Both the position numbers and the translations under genes were made by a program. Below, in pieces: positions 10,392 to 19,182 of a stretch of 64,000 bases of DNA. The DNA is from Deltaproteobacteria bacterium (lineage in GTDB: Bacteria > Desulfobacterota_D > UBA1144 > Nemesobacterales > UBA2774): the NCBI GenBank assembly GCA_040223695.1, contig JAVKFU010000015.1:480534-544533 (forward strand), read 5' to 3'. Under the pieces are notes generated by a model that ran no database searches, was not told the DNA's origin, and saw nothing but the letters and a program-made list of their open reading frames with translations. Position 1 is the first letter of the stretch; the number at the start of each line of letters is the position of its first letter.

Positions 10392-12038
10392 TTATCTCCG
10401 CCCCGAGCTCGTTACGTACGATTTATTGTTGAATGATCTTGGCGAAGCGGCCCTGCCACGGGTCTTTACATTGGAGTAGTTATTATTTGTGGCCTTTGTC
10501 CCTTTATTGTTATATTTGTGGGGACCTCCGCGTTGAGCCTCTCTATTCACGTTCTTTGCCTGCGCATTATTATTTTTGGGATTGGATCTGTAGGCAGGAT
10601 TATTGTTCCTGGCGCTCTTATAATTATTCTGCTGTTTCCGGGGGGCTCTGTTTTGCGCCTTTATCTTGTTACCGGGGCCGTTTTTATAGTTGTTGCGAGC
10701 ATTTTGCTGATTCTTGCCCGCGCTATTCCGATCAACCGTTTGCCGTACCGGTCTTGTCTCTGTCCGACGCGCCCTTACATTAACAGGGTTCATTTCAGGT
10801 GGCTTCCGGGACTGGTAAGCCTTCTCCGCATAATTCGCGCCGTTGTTTCCGGGTTTGTAGGAGGGACCATTAGCCCTTGTGCGAATTTGCCTCGAAGGAT
10901 GCGCCGTATTCCCCTGATACCGGGTGTTCCTTTCAGTCTTGCGGTCCAATACGGGTTTCCTGTTTACCTTCTGTTCCCTGATCGTACCGTAGTCGTTCTT
11001 ATGGTTGCTGTAACGGGAATTGTTCCTGTTCAGGGTTTCACGCCGTTCTCGAACCGGCCCGCTGTTCAGGCTTTTATTAACTCTGCCGACCCCGGAATTC
11101 GAGTTTTTATCGCTGACTTTCGGTCTTAAAGCGCGAGTCTCTCTGACGCCCGTATTTTTGTTTCCGGAGTATCCCCGGTCGAAAGGTGTTTCACCCTTTC
11201 TTTTCTCGACTTTGGGCCTGTAAACGTTATAGCTGTTGCCTTTCACCGTATTTACGTCTTTTTTCCCTCTGACGACTGTGAGATCGCGGTCGACCAGATT
11301 TAACTTGTTCAGTTTCCTGTTGGTCGTTCTTTCTATATGGCTCCTGTCCGGTCCGTAGTTGATGACCTTGTTATTGACGACTTTTATGTTGGTGACGTTT
11401 TTAACATTCCTGATGACGGTAAGGTCATGAGGGCCTTCAAGCGCTGCAAGGCGGGCATTTTTATGCGTAAATTTATGCTCAGGGACGAAAACATAATGAT
11501 CCCTGCGGGGGTAATAATCATTATCGTAGTAATGATGCCTGTCGTGATGATGGTGGTGGTGATTGCGACCGTAGTAGTAACCGCCGTAACCATAATTGAT
11601 GAAGCTTATGCCGATTTCGAGAAAGAAATTATTGTCGGGCGGAAGGGGCGACCATCCTACATACCCCGGGCTCTGGTACCACGAGACCCATGCCGGCGCC
11701 CATGCGGTTCCGGGTATCCAGACCCAGCCGTAATAGTCGTCGAATATCCATCTGCCGTAGTGGTACGTTGCCCATCCCCAGGGCTCGTATGAAACCCATA
11801 GCCAGCCCTGGTCAGACCATTCCCACCTTCCGTCCGTGTAAGGTTTCCAGTAGGGGTCCGCCTGGGCCGGGTACCATGCGTATCCGTAATCCGGCACATC
11901 GACCCAATTGCCGTAAACAGCCAGAGAGTCGAAAAAGAGATCGAAGCTTACTGACGTGCGGGCGTGCGCCCGGTCATCCAATGCGGCTCCGAAAAATAAC
12001 GCTATTAATAATGCCCCGACTGCCAGTCTGTTTCTCAT
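10392..12038 (-). CDS. Exported Trp/Tyr-rich DUF6600-like protein with His cluster and basic disordered tail
   Basis: This 548-residue protein starts with a signal peptide and has a strong GGAGG site before the ATG. Residues about 40-135 are crowded with Trp and Tyr in repeats of the form W-x-W and 'GRW' ('DGRWEWSDQGWLWVSYEP', 'YGRWIFDDYYGWVW'), typical of DUF6600 proteins. A glycine/tyrosine stretch leads into six consecutive His (160-165) and more His nearby. From about residue 220 to the end the chain is Asn, Arg and Lys rich, very basic and probably disordered. An exported polyanion- or metal-binding surface protein is plausible; the function is unknown. Confidence 0.7.
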   Translation of the reverse strand: MRNRLAVGALLIALFFGAALDDRAHARTSVSFDLFFDSLAVYGNWVDVPDYGYAWYPAQADPYWKPYTDGRWEWSDQGWLWVSYEPWGWATYHYGRWIFDDYYGWVWIPGTAWAPAWVSWYQSPGYVGWSPLPPDNNFFLEIGISFINYGYGGYYYGRNHHHHHHDRHHYYDNDYYPRRDHYVFVPEHKFTHKNARLAALEGPHDLTVIRNVKNVTNIKVVNNKVINYGPDRSHIERTTNRKLNKLNLVDRDLTVVRGKKDVNTVKGNSYNVYRPKVEKRKGETPFDRGYSGNKNTGVRETRALRPKVSDKNSNSGVGRVNKSLNSGPVRERRETLNRNNSRYSNHKNDYGTIREQKVNRKPVLDRKTERNTRYQGNTAHPSRQIRTRANGPSYKPGNNGANYAEKAYQSRKPPEMNPVNVRARRTETRPVRQTVDRNSAGKNQQNARNNYKNGPGNKIKAQNRAPRKQQNNYKSARNNNPAYRSNPKNNNAQAKNVNREAQRGGPHKYNNKGTKATNNNYSNVKTRGRAASPRSFNNKSYVTSSGRR

Positions 12039-12184
12039 ATCACACTTCCTCCATCTGTTTTCAACACTACCATATTAAACTCGCGGAACATACAGAAAGT
12101 TTCAGAGGGCCGGATTTGGAAATGAATACATCGGATAACCGTATAAAATAAATGAAGGTTTATGAGCGTTAAGGGGGTGTGAAT

Positions 12185-13663
12185 TCAGCCGTTATTGAGG
12201 AGATTCTTGTAAATCTGCGTATACTTTTTGCCCGAACTCCTCCATGAGAGGTCTTCTCTCATGGCCTTTGTAATGAGATGTTTCCATTCATCTTTGTTTT
12301 CATAAACGGAGATGGCCCTTATAAGCGCGTCCAGCATACTTACTGTGGAGAATTCATGAAACAAGAACCCGTTCCCGTTCTCTTTGTCCTCCGTATAGTC
12401 GCTGACAGTGTCGAGAATCCCCCCAGTGCCCCTCGCAACCGGCACGGAGCCGTATCTGAGCGCTATAATCTGCCCCAGTCCGCAGGGCTCGAATCTCGAA
12501 GGCATGAGAAACATATCGGAGCCCGCATATACTTTTCTTTCAAGCTCGTCGTTGTTAACATCCACAGTCACGGAGATGCTGCCGCTGTATTTTCTCATTG
12601 CCCTCCTGAGTGAATTTTCAAATTTGCTCGTTCCCGCGCCCACTATAGCCATTTGATATCCGAGATCCAGTATCTGGGCCAACGACTCCGTTATCAGGTC
12701 AGTGCCCCTCTGCTCGTCGAGCTTTGAAACCACACCTATGAGCGGTTTATCCTCGGATGAATCGAGCCCCAGTTCCTTTTTCAGTTTTTGTTTGTTTATT
12801 TCCTTGTTCTTTAAGTTCCGGACTCCGTAATTCCGGTAAATGCACTCATCCTTCTCCGGGTTCCAGCTTTCATAGTCTATGCCGTTCAGTATGCCTGTCA
12901 GATTGTTATGATCGCGGGAAATCCATTTCAATACCGCGTCAAGGCCGTAAGCATACTCTCGCTTTTTTAATTCCTCCGCGTATGTCGGGCTTACGGTGGT
13001 TACCAGATCGGAGTAGATTATCCCCCCTTTCAGAAGATTAGCCTTTCCGTAAAGCTCAAGCCCCTGCGAAGTAAATAGAAATTCCGGAAGTCCGAATTTA
13101 TCGAGAAGCCCTCTTTCGTAGAGCCCCTGATATGATATGTTGTGGATAGTAAAAACCGTTTTTGTGTTCTTGAAAAACTCGTCGTCCTTGACGTGCTTTC
13201 TCCATTTAAGGCATATAGGCAAGAGCGCTGTCTGCCAATCGTGACAATGTATTATGTCGGGCTCGAAACCGACCTTTTTAGCTACTTCCAATGCTCCGAG
13301 CGATAAAAACCCGAACCTCATGTCGTTGTCTTCATAGTCGCCGTCGTGTGTTGAGTATATGTATCTCCTGTTGTAATACTCGTCGTTTGACAGAAGATAC
13401 ACCGTGACGCCGTCCGACTGAATTTCCTTTATCTCACCCTCGACAGGGAGCCAGTCCATGCACAGTACAACTCTCTCTTTACGGTCTTTGGGTTTGATTC
13501 CCAGCCTGGACAGATTGCTTTTGACGCTCCGGTAGTAGGGTATGACCACCCTGACGTCTAAACCGAGCGCGGCGATTCTCCGCGGCAGTGAGCGTATTAC
13601 ATCAGCGATTCCGCCTACTTTGGCAAAAGGCGCCATTTCCGAAGCTACAAAGAGGATCTTCAT
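12185..13663 (-). CDS. glgA: Glycogen synthase (ADP-glucose type)
   Basis: This GT5-family glycosyltransferase of 492 residues, full length, extends alpha-1,4-glucan from ADP-glucose. The substrate loop near the N-terminus is 'KVGGIADV' (from K15), where most members have KTGGL. Other marks are 'HCHDWQTALLP', 'FTIHNISYQG', 'GILNGIDYESWNP' and the catalytic 'PSRFEPCGLGQ' with 'RGTGGILDTV'. It seems to be monocistronic, with an aldolase gene 66 bp upstream. Storage glycogen would suit the stress and dormancy genes of the window, but that link is only inference. Confidence 0.93.
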   Translation of the reverse strand: MKILFVASEMAPFAKVGGIADVIRSLPRRIAALGLDVRVVIPYYRSVKSNLSRLGIKPKDRKERVVLCMDWLPVEGEIKEIQSDGVTVYLLSNDEYYNRRYIYSTHDGDYEDNDMRFGFLSLGALEVAKKVGFEPDIIHCHDWQTALLPICLKWRKHVKDDEFFKNTKTVFTIHNISYQGLYERGLLDKFGLPEFLFTSQGLELYGKANLLKGGIIYSDLVTTVSPTYAEELKKREYAYGLDAVLKWISRDHNNLTGILNGIDYESWNPEKDECIYRNYGVRNLKNKEINKQKLKKELGLDSSEDKPLIGVVSKLDEQRGTDLITESLAQILDLGYQMAIVGAGTSKFENSLRRAMRKYSGSISVTVDVNNDELERKVYAGSDMFLMPSRFEPCGLGQIIALRYGSVPVARGTGGILDTVSDYTEDKENGNGFLFHEFSTVSMLDALIRAISVYENKDEWKHLITKAMREDLSWRSSGKKYTQIYKNLLNNG

Positions 13664-13729
13664 TGTGCAAATCTTTTATACAGGTCTAATTTAAAACTAC
13701 CTGATAATTATAATGCCACGGGCGCAATC

Positions 13730-14359
13730 TCACGGTTTTATCGTGCCTGCTAATCCCGCGACGAATTTTCGCGCGTTTTTAGCTATAACATCGGGGTCTA
13801 TCTTTTTATCCTCTCCGAGTAGAGCGCTCGAGACCCCTACCGCCGAAGCGCCCGCGTCAAAAAAATCCAGGTAGTTGTCGATTCCCACGCCGCCCGTAGT
13901 CATAATTTCTATATCGGGCAGAGGCTCCTTCATGGCCCTCACGTAAGAAGGCCCGCCGACCGAGCTTACCGGGAAAATCTTGACCATATCCACACCGAGC
14001 TTCCATGCCCTTACGATCTCGGAAGAGGTGAACGCGCCCTGTATAACCGCCATATTATTCTTCCTCGCGAACGAGACAAGCTCCCGGTCGGTATGGGGGG
14101 AAACCAGAAAACGCGCTCCCGCCTCTTTCGCTTTCCGGGCCATATCCGGGTCTAAAACGGTGCCCGCCCCCGTGAGCATCCCTTCCCTCTCGCTCAGCTT
14201 CGACATGACCTCTTCAGCGCCGGGGAAAGAAAAAGTAACCTCGATTAGTCTCAACCCGCCCGTTATGCAGCCCTCCGCGAATTGAAGCGCGGCCTCGGCA
14301 TTATCCGCTCTTATTACAGCTATAACCTTATGTCTTCTGATTGCATCCAGTGGGTTCAC
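13730..14359 (-). CDS. eda: KDPG/KHG aldolase
   Basis: This class I aldolase of about 209 residues cleaves 2-keto-3-deoxy-6-phosphogluconate or 4-hydroxy-2-oxoglutarate to pyruvate. Family marks are 'RHKVIAVIRADN', 'EVTFSFPGA', 'GAGTVLD', 'FLVSPHTD', the Schiff-base Lys in 'VDMVKIFPVS' and 'TTGGVGIDNY'. The GTG at 14359 gives the normal family N-terminus; a TTG at 14419 would add 20 residues with no family counterpart. It is divergent from the Fur-type regulator gene. No Entner-Doudoroff dehydratase is in the window. Confidence 0.85.
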   Translation of the reverse strand: MNPLDAIRRHKVIAVIRADNAEAALQFAEGCITGGLRLIEVTFSFPGAEEVMSKLSEREGMLTGAGTVLDPDMARKAKEAGARFLVSPHTDRELVSFARKNNMAVIQGAFTSSEIVRAWKLGVDMVKIFPVSSVGGPSYVRAMKEPLPDIEIMTTGGVGIDNYLDFFDAGASAVGVSSALLGEDKKIDPDVIAKNARKFVAGLAGTIKP

Positions 14360-14515
14360 CTCAATTAACTTACCGACGTGGGGGCTCCTTGCAAGGGCTA
14401 TAGCGTTATAATTCGGCAACCCGCTCTTTAATCAGAGATTTCATACTCTCCGCAAACACAAATTCTGGATATTTTTCTAGTTATTATGTAAAATTAACGA
14501 AGGAAAAGTTCCACG

Positions 14516-14965
14516 ATGAATTACATAAATAAAGAAATGATAGAACAAAGGGTGCACGAGTTTATCGAGCGCAGCAAGGACCTGGGCCTGAAAGTCACAC
14601 CCCAGAGGATTGCCATATACAGGGAGCTCGCCAGCACCAACCAGCATCCGAGCACGGAGAATATCTACAAGAAGATAAAAGATTACTACCCTAACATATC
14701 TCTGACAACAATTTACAGGACCCTCGAGACGTTCGAGAAACTGGGTTTGATCTCGGTTGTGAACGTTCTTTACAACGCGGCGCGCTACGACGCGAACCTC
14801 GACCCGCACCACCACGTCGTCTGTACGGAGTGCAAAAAAGTAGAGGACTTTTACGATGAGTCCCTGTCGAACCTCGATGTATCGGACATGACTATGAATG
14901 GCTACCGTATTAAGGGCTATTCGATGCTTCTTAACGGTCTTTGCAAAGACTGCAGGGACGAATAA
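14516..14965 (+). CDS. Fur/PerR-family transcriptional regulator
   Basis: This 149-residue DNA-binding metalloregulator has a winged helix ('SLTTIYRTLETFEKLGLI') followed by a dimerisation domain. It carries His residues in 'DPHHHVVC' and two CxxC pairs, C103/C106 and C143/C146, that hold the structural zinc. The overall pattern is closer to PerR than to Fur, but metal and target cannot be decided here. The ribosome site 'GAAGGAAAAG' precedes the ATG. It is divergent from the eda gene across about 150 bp. Confidence 0.85.
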   Translation: MNYINKEMIEQRVHEFIERSKDLGLKVTPQRIAIYRELASTNQHPSTENIYKKIKDYYPNISLTTIYRTLETFEKLGLISVVNVLYNAARYDANLDPHHHVVCTECKKVEDFYDESLSNLDVSDMTMNGYRIKGYSMLLNGLCKDCRDE

Positions 14966-15070
14966 ATTCGCCCGTTCTTGATCAGCAATTTCCATCTCTA
15001 GATAAAACCATACTTTTCATTTAGATAATATTTGTGTAATCCTATTCGAAAAACCGTTAAGGAGAACCGT

Positions 15071-16375
15071 ATGAGTATCCCAGAAGGACTTAACGTCGCT
15101 CTCAATTTCGGATTTATGGACGCAGTTTTCACGAGGCGCTCCCGAAGGTTCGGACTGGGGATGGAGATAAAGGAGGGGACGCTCAAGCATCAATCCCGGC
15201 ACGATCCGGTGCCCCTGTCGGAGCTTGAGGAGGCGTTTTTAATATGGGCCGGTACGGGGATGACCGGGCTCTCGCTGGGCGACCTGCCGCGGACGGGGAT
15301 CTCGTGGCTCTTCCAATGGACTGGGCGGAGCTGGCCCTGCTCCTGCAATTCGCACTCTACGGAGCTTTTCTACACGAATGACGACGGGGTCTATATGGTG
15401 AGACTCCACGACATGATGCCGGCGCACGGAGAGACGACGATATTCCACGGACTGACAGAGGACAAGAAGCTGGAAAGGGTGCTCAATCTATTCAGGAAGA
15501 GCCTGGTCAGGCTCGAAGACGGAAGGGCCGACCTACCCCAAGGCGAGCCGGGTCTCTTCGACTTTAACGCCTGGAACTGCAACCGGCCGGGCACGACGTT
15601 TTTTATTCCGGTCACCAACACCACTGTCGAGTACATGGTTCTCCTGTTTATATATTTCGGCGCGAAGTACGGCTTTAATATAATCGACGAGCTTAACGGG
15701 GGGAGGTCCTGCGGGCTCGATAAGTGGATAGACAAGGGTTACATAAGAAAGGACGTCGAGCTTTCATTATTCGACCTCGAGCTCAGGGTGCTGACTACGC
15801 TCAACGTGGAGCAGGCGTTTATCTGCCAGAATATGAACCTCGCGCTTCAGACGCTCGGCCTAGGCGGATGGGCGTTCACGGGACTTCTCCCGCATTACGC
15901 CCTCGGAGTAAACCCCGAGTACAAGGGCCTGGGGTTCAGATTTACGCGGCCCGAAAAGACGCTCAGGAGCGCGACCCCGCCCGTTCCCGTGGGAAGGGAC
16001 GGCGTATTCGAGGCGCTCTGCCCGCCATACGTAAATGACATGGGGGAAGCGGTCGATAAATTCCTCATGATGAGGGGAAGGTTCTGGGAGGAGGACAACC
16101 CCTACCCATATAAAAACCCGGAGGGTGTGCTTGCCGACGAGTATCATCCGAGTGAAGTGAGAATCGAGATTGTGAAGGATTTCTGCACCTACGTTTACGA
16201 GAATTACGGACGCTTCCCGGCGTTTCTGGACCCGATGTTCGCACGGCTGGTATTTCAGGCTCATCATCTGGACCTCGAATTCTATGACAAATATTACTCG
16301 GAAGGCGCCTATACGGAAGTCCACAAGAGCCATTTCAAACTATGGCATCCTGATACAAAAGACCCGTTTGGATAG
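15071..16375 (+). CDS. Nitroreductase-like protein, uncharacterised
   Basis: The ATG at 15071 follows a good GGAG site, so an upstream in-frame ATG at 15032 is probably not used; this gives 434 residues. The N-terminal 'MDAVFTRRSRRFGLG' and 'PVPLSELEEAFLIWAGTG' look like the FMN-binding entry of nitroreductases, and 'QAFICQNMNLALQTLGLGG' looks like their central helix. Long additional segments have no match that I recognise. No partner gene is adjacent. A second copy of the last 30 or so codons lies 1.26 kb downstream, on the far side of an AT-rich nuclease gene. Confidence 0.55.
   Translation: MSIPEGLNVALNFGFMDAVFTRRSRRFGLGMEIKEGTLKHQSRHDPVPLSELEEAFLIWAGTGMTGLSLGDLPRTGISWLFQWTGRSWPCSCNSHSTELFYTNDDGVYMVRLHDMMPAHGETTIFHGLTEDKKLERVLNLFRKSLVRLEDGRADLPQGEPGLFDFNAWNCNRPGTTFFIPVTNTTVEYMVLLFIYFGAKYGFNIIDELNGGRSCGLDKWIDKGYIRKDVELSLFDLELRVLTTLNVEQAFICQNMNLALQTLGLGGWAFTGLLPHYALGVNPEYKGLGFRFTRPEKTLRSATPPVPVGRDGVFEALCPPYVNDMGEAVDKFLMMRGRFWEEDNPYPYKNPEGVLADEYHPSEVRIEIVKDFCTYVYENYGRFPAFLDPMFARLVFQAHHLDLEFYDKYYSEGAYTEVHKSHFKLWHPDTKDPFG
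16278..16369 (+). repeat. Direct repeat copy 1 (3' end of nitroreductase-like gene)
   Basis: This 92-bp stretch inside the end of the nitroreductase-like gene recurs at 17537-17628 in the same orientation, about 84 of 92 bases identical by eye. The differences cluster in one codon and in the four codons before 'DPF'. The two copies flank the AT-rich nuclease gene. Confidence 0.9.
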
Positions 16376-16398
16376 AAATTACTGAGTTTGAATTACTG

Positions 16399-17436
16399 CT
16401 AATTTTGAATGGCTTCTAATAAATCATATACTTTCTTTATCATCAACGATGAAATATCTTTTTGGCAGTCCTCATTTCTAATTAAGTTTTCATCAATCCA
16501 AGAACAAATCCATCCATCTTCTTCAATTACTTCTTTTTCTGAGTGCCTGAAAGTGTTAACAATCGTATTATCGTACTCGTTACCATCCACACCATAGCAA
16601 AGTGGTTTCCCATATTTTCCCCAGAATTGATACCACACTCCAAAGTAGAGTAACTCTTGGTTGTTATCGTCTTGTATATATATACTGTATTCTTCATTGT
16701 TAGATAAAGGTCTCCTAATCTTAATTTTGTTCCCAAACTCAATAGTAAGGTCATCGCGTAGATCGTCAACTATTTTGAATAGTTTTGTAATGACTTGAGG
16801 AATTTGATCAGAGAACATAAGTTTCACCTCCGAATTAGTAAATATTATAGGCATTCTCTCAAACCAACTCTTTAAGATGTTTACAAAATCATTGAAGTAT
16901 TGATTTACACTGGGAAGTTCATGCTTTTCTAGTTGCTCGATTATATCATTCCAATAGAGCTTTTGAGTTTTTACGTTTGAGTTCGGTAATACTATAGGTG
17001 TTCTTTTCCGCCATTCTTCTTTTTTAATTTCTCCAGGCATTCCTTTTCCCCACAGCTCTTTATGTCTATAATCTTTGGGGATTAAAAAAACTAGCCATTT
17101 CGTATTTTGATTACATTTGTTCAAATATTCAAGATAGCTCTTTGGTTGATTATTCGTGAGAGTGACGCTGCTAATTTTAATTTCAAAAATAATTTCAACA
17201 TCAACGTTACTAATGATTAGGTCAGGACGCCCATAGCGATAAAGAAATTTCTGTGTATCACAGTCCTCAAACTCAATCTTATCTAATATTTCTTTTTCTA
17301 AAAACAATTCGAGAACCGCAGATCTAAACGGTTTGAATTGCAGTAAATTACAAAACAATTCAGTTATAGTATCTTCATTTCTGACTATATTGTGAAATAT
17401 ATTGCGGTATCTATTGTTCATTTTCTTAAAAAACAT
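16399..17436 (-). CDS. PD-(D/E)XK nuclease-family protein
   Basis: This 345-residue protein carries a nuclease motif: D72 in 'YGRPDLIIS' and E85-x-K87 in 'EIIFEIKIS', the spacing of the PD-(D/E)XK fold. The N-terminal third resembles standalone PD-(D/E)XK proteins of phages and defence loci, and the remainder is unassigned. The gene is clearly AT-rich and rich in Asn, Lys and Ile codons, unlike its neighbours, and it lacks a good Shine-Dalgarno site (a second ATG is at 17421). It lies inside a pair of 92-bp direct repeats, so it was probably acquired. Target and role are unknown; anti-phage defence is possible but unproven. Confidence 0.65.
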   Translation of the reverse strand: MFFKKMNNRYRNIFHNIVRNEDTITELFCNLLQFKPFRSAVLELFLEKEILDKIEFEDCDTQKFLYRYGRPDLIISNVDVEIIFEIKISSVTLTNNQPKSYLEYLNKCNQNTKWLVFLIPKDYRHKELWGKGMPGEIKKEEWRKRTPIVLPNSNVKTQKLYWNDIIEQLEKHELPSVNQYFNDFVNILKSWFERMPIIFTNSEVKLMFSDQIPQVITKLFKIVDDLRDDLTIEFGNKIKIRRPLSNNEEYSIYIQDDNNQELLYFGVWYQFWGKYGKPLCYGVDGNEYDNTIVNTFRHSEKEVIEEDGWICSWIDENLIRNEDCQKDISSLMIKKVYDLLEAIQN

Positions 17437-17490
17437 TTGTGATAGTAATATTTTTTCATCTAATGAGCAATGTTTTCATATATATGACTC

Positions 17491-17640
17491 ATGATTGCTT
17501 CGCTAAGACTCTTCCGGTCCTACCATTTCGATTTTAAATTCTATGACAAATATTACTCGGAAAGTGCCTATACGGAAGTCCACAAGAGCCATTTCAAACT
17601 ATGGCATCCCGGCGCGAAGGACCCGTTTAGCTCTAAATAA
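17491..17640 (+). pseudogene. Remnant of a second nitroreductase-like gene, 3' end only
   Basis: The frame ending at the TAA at 17640 encodes 'FYDKYYSESAYTEVHK' and on to 'DPFSSK', nearly the same as the C-terminus of the protein ending at 16375. Weaker similarity ('HFDFK' against 'HLDLE') reaches back to about 17491, and nothing homologous is seen before that. It is either the tail of a lost tandem paralogue or a gene end brought in with the nuclease gene. The AT-rich stretch 17641-17905 that follows holds no feature I can support. Confidence 0.75.
17537..17628 (+). repeat. Direct repeat copy 2
   Basis: This is the partner of 16278-16369, offset by exactly 1259 bp. The intervening 1.17 kb holds only the AT-rich nuclease gene and its flanks. 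Confidence 0.9.
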
Positions 17641-17905
17641 CGAGTAAGGTCGAATAACTTCACTAAGGTTCGGGTTCACAGAAAACCTTTCGGTTCTTAC
17701 ACCAAAAAAATGTTCATTTAATATGGTTTAGTAACAATTAGTTGTATGCCATACTTTATGTATTATACGAAGCCAAACTTTTCTTCTTGTATCCTGTTAA
17801 TTCCACATTTACCTTGCTATATTACACTCTTAATAAAATGGTTTAGGTATAGGTCTATATATACAGTACCTACGGATAGATAAACATAGATAACTAAGGT
17901 ATTTT

Positions 17906-18382
17906 CTAGGATATGTCGCAGTCAGGAATTCCGTGTAAAGAAAGATATTTGTTTTTATACCTTTTATCGTCCGTTACTTCGGCCCCGAGCCAATCAGGAG
18001 GAATAAAGGTTTTACTTTGATCCTCAGTTTTGAATTCAACCTCGGCAACTTTAAGCCCATGCAGATTGCCTGAATATATGTCAAGCTCGATTAAAAATCC
18101 CTCATATTCTATCTCATATCGGGTTTTCTCTATCCTTTTACCCTCGGTCATGGGCCAGAGAGCCTCGAATTGATCCCGGCTCAGCTCAATTTCGACCTCT
18201 CTTCTGACAAGCCCGCCGTCTGATTTGACCGTTTGATAGTATTGATCCCCCTTTTTACGCAAGCGGACCTCAAGGTCATCCGTAACAGCGATATAGCCCT
18301 GCTCTATTCTATGATTCGGATACTTATTTAGTTCCGGAGGCGGCTTAACTACTAAAAATTTTCTCTCTATTTCCCGGTTCAT
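17906..18382 (-). CDS. CYTH-domain protein (triphosphate tunnel family)
   Basis: This 158-residue single-domain protein has the N-terminal signature 'EIERKF' (residues 4-9) and alternating charged strands ('LEVRLRKKGDQYY', 'REVEIELSRDQF', 'LIELDIYSG', 'VAEVEFKTE') that line the tunnel of CYTH enzymes. Members hydrolyse inorganic triphosphate or nucleoside triphosphates; some make cAMP. It is the last gene of an operon with a ParA ATPase (38 bp upstream) and a CYTH-CHAD protein, so inorganic polyphosphate or triphosphate is the likely substrate class. The motif is intact, so activity is expected. Confidence 0.85.
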   Translation of the reverse strand: MNREIERKFLVVKPPPELNKYPNHRIEQGYIAVTDDLEVRLRKKGDQYYQTVKSDGGLVRREVEIELSRDQFEALWPMTEGKRIEKTRYEIEYEGFLIELDIYSGNLHGLKVAEVEFKTEDQSKTFIPPDWLGAEVTDDKRYKNKYLSLHGIPDCDIS

Positions 18383-18420
18383 CTTCAGTAAAGTGAGTTT
18401 AGAATATGAAAAGCTGCCCC

Positions 18421-19170
18421 CTATTTTTGGTTCATTATTCCCTTAATTTCATTCCACAGTTCCGTGTATATTCGGGTCGAGGGCGAGCCCGGCTCGGTTG
18501 CGGGCACAGGCTCCCTGTAAATTCCCATCTTCTCTATATCCGAGCGGTACGGGATGAGGGTTTTAAGAAAGTTATTGTCGCCGGAGGATAAATTATCGAT
18601 TATTTCCCTGTGCAGGTTTTTTCTGATTTCCACCATGGAAAAGAACGTATATAAATTCTTTCGCTTGAACCCCTTCTTCTTAAAAAAGCCGAGCAGCTTT
18701 TCGTAGGTGAGTACGGACAGGGTTGTCGGGACGAGAGGCACCAGAATATAATTCGCAGCGTCGAATACGTTCTCAGCAATGAGGGATATGCCCGGGGGAC
18801 AGTCGAGGAACAGGTAATCGTAATCATGACGTACCTCTTTAAATATCCTGCGGAGACGTGTGCCGGATTTCTTCATGTCGTCGAGCGCCAGGTCGAGATT
18901 TCGGAAGGATAGCTTTGAAGGAAGGAGGTCTAAGTTAGAATAGTCCGTGCCCCTGATATTTTTAACTATATTCCCCCCTCCCTTGATGAACTTGTTAGAA
19001 TTAAAGTTCTTTGATGCCTTGATCCGAAAATAAAAAGAGCATGCCCCCTGCGGGTCGAGGTCACAAATGAGAGTGCGAGAGCCTTCAAGCGCGGCCAGAT
19101 AGGACAGATTCACGGCAGCCGCTGTTTTACCTACCCCGCCTTTCATGCTGTAAAGGGCAATTGTTTTCAT
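18421..19170 (-). CDS. ParA/MinD-family ATPase
   Basis: This 249-residue P-loop ATPase has the deviant Walker A 'KGGVGKT' (residues 10-16), Walker A' 'CDLDPQG' and Walker B 'LFLDCPPG'. ParA-type proteins bind DNA non-specifically when ATP-bound and position plasmids, chromosomes or large cytoplasmic cargo. No parB, parS-like repeat or replication gene is adjacent. It sits between a CHAD gene (12 bp upstream) and a CYTH gene (38 bp downstream), so the cargo may be connected with polyphosphate. An orphan chromosome-partition role is the alternative. Confidence 0.85.
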   Translation of the reverse strand: MKTIALYSMKGGVGKTAAAVNLSYLAALEGSRTLICDLDPQGACSFYFRIKASKNFNSNKFIKGGGNIVKNIRGTDYSNLDLLPSKLSFRNLDLALDDMKKSGTRLRRIFKEVRHDYDYLFLDCPPGISLIAENVFDAANYILVPLVPTTLSVLTYEKLLGFFKKKGFKRKNLYTFFSMVEIRKNLHREIIDNLSSGDNNFLKTLIPYRSDIEKMGIYREPVPATEPGSPSTRIYTELWNEIKGIMNQK

Positions 19171-19182
19171 AAGACCACTACT

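Noticed and set aside
10518-11792. Hydrophobic plus-strand frames opposite the Trp/Tyr-rich gene
   Set aside because: Apparent helices come from complementing Asn-rich and His-rich codons; no ribosome site or conserved motif.
13690-13725. TGGCATT-ATAA-TTATC upstream of glgA as a sigma-54 promoter
   Set aside because: The -12 box lacks both G and C, and the same stretch contains a TATAAT box that explains it as sigma-70.
16278-17628. Direct repeats as attL/attR of an integrative element
   Set aside because: No integrase or excisionase lies between them and no tRNA is involved; kept only as one explanation for the duplication.
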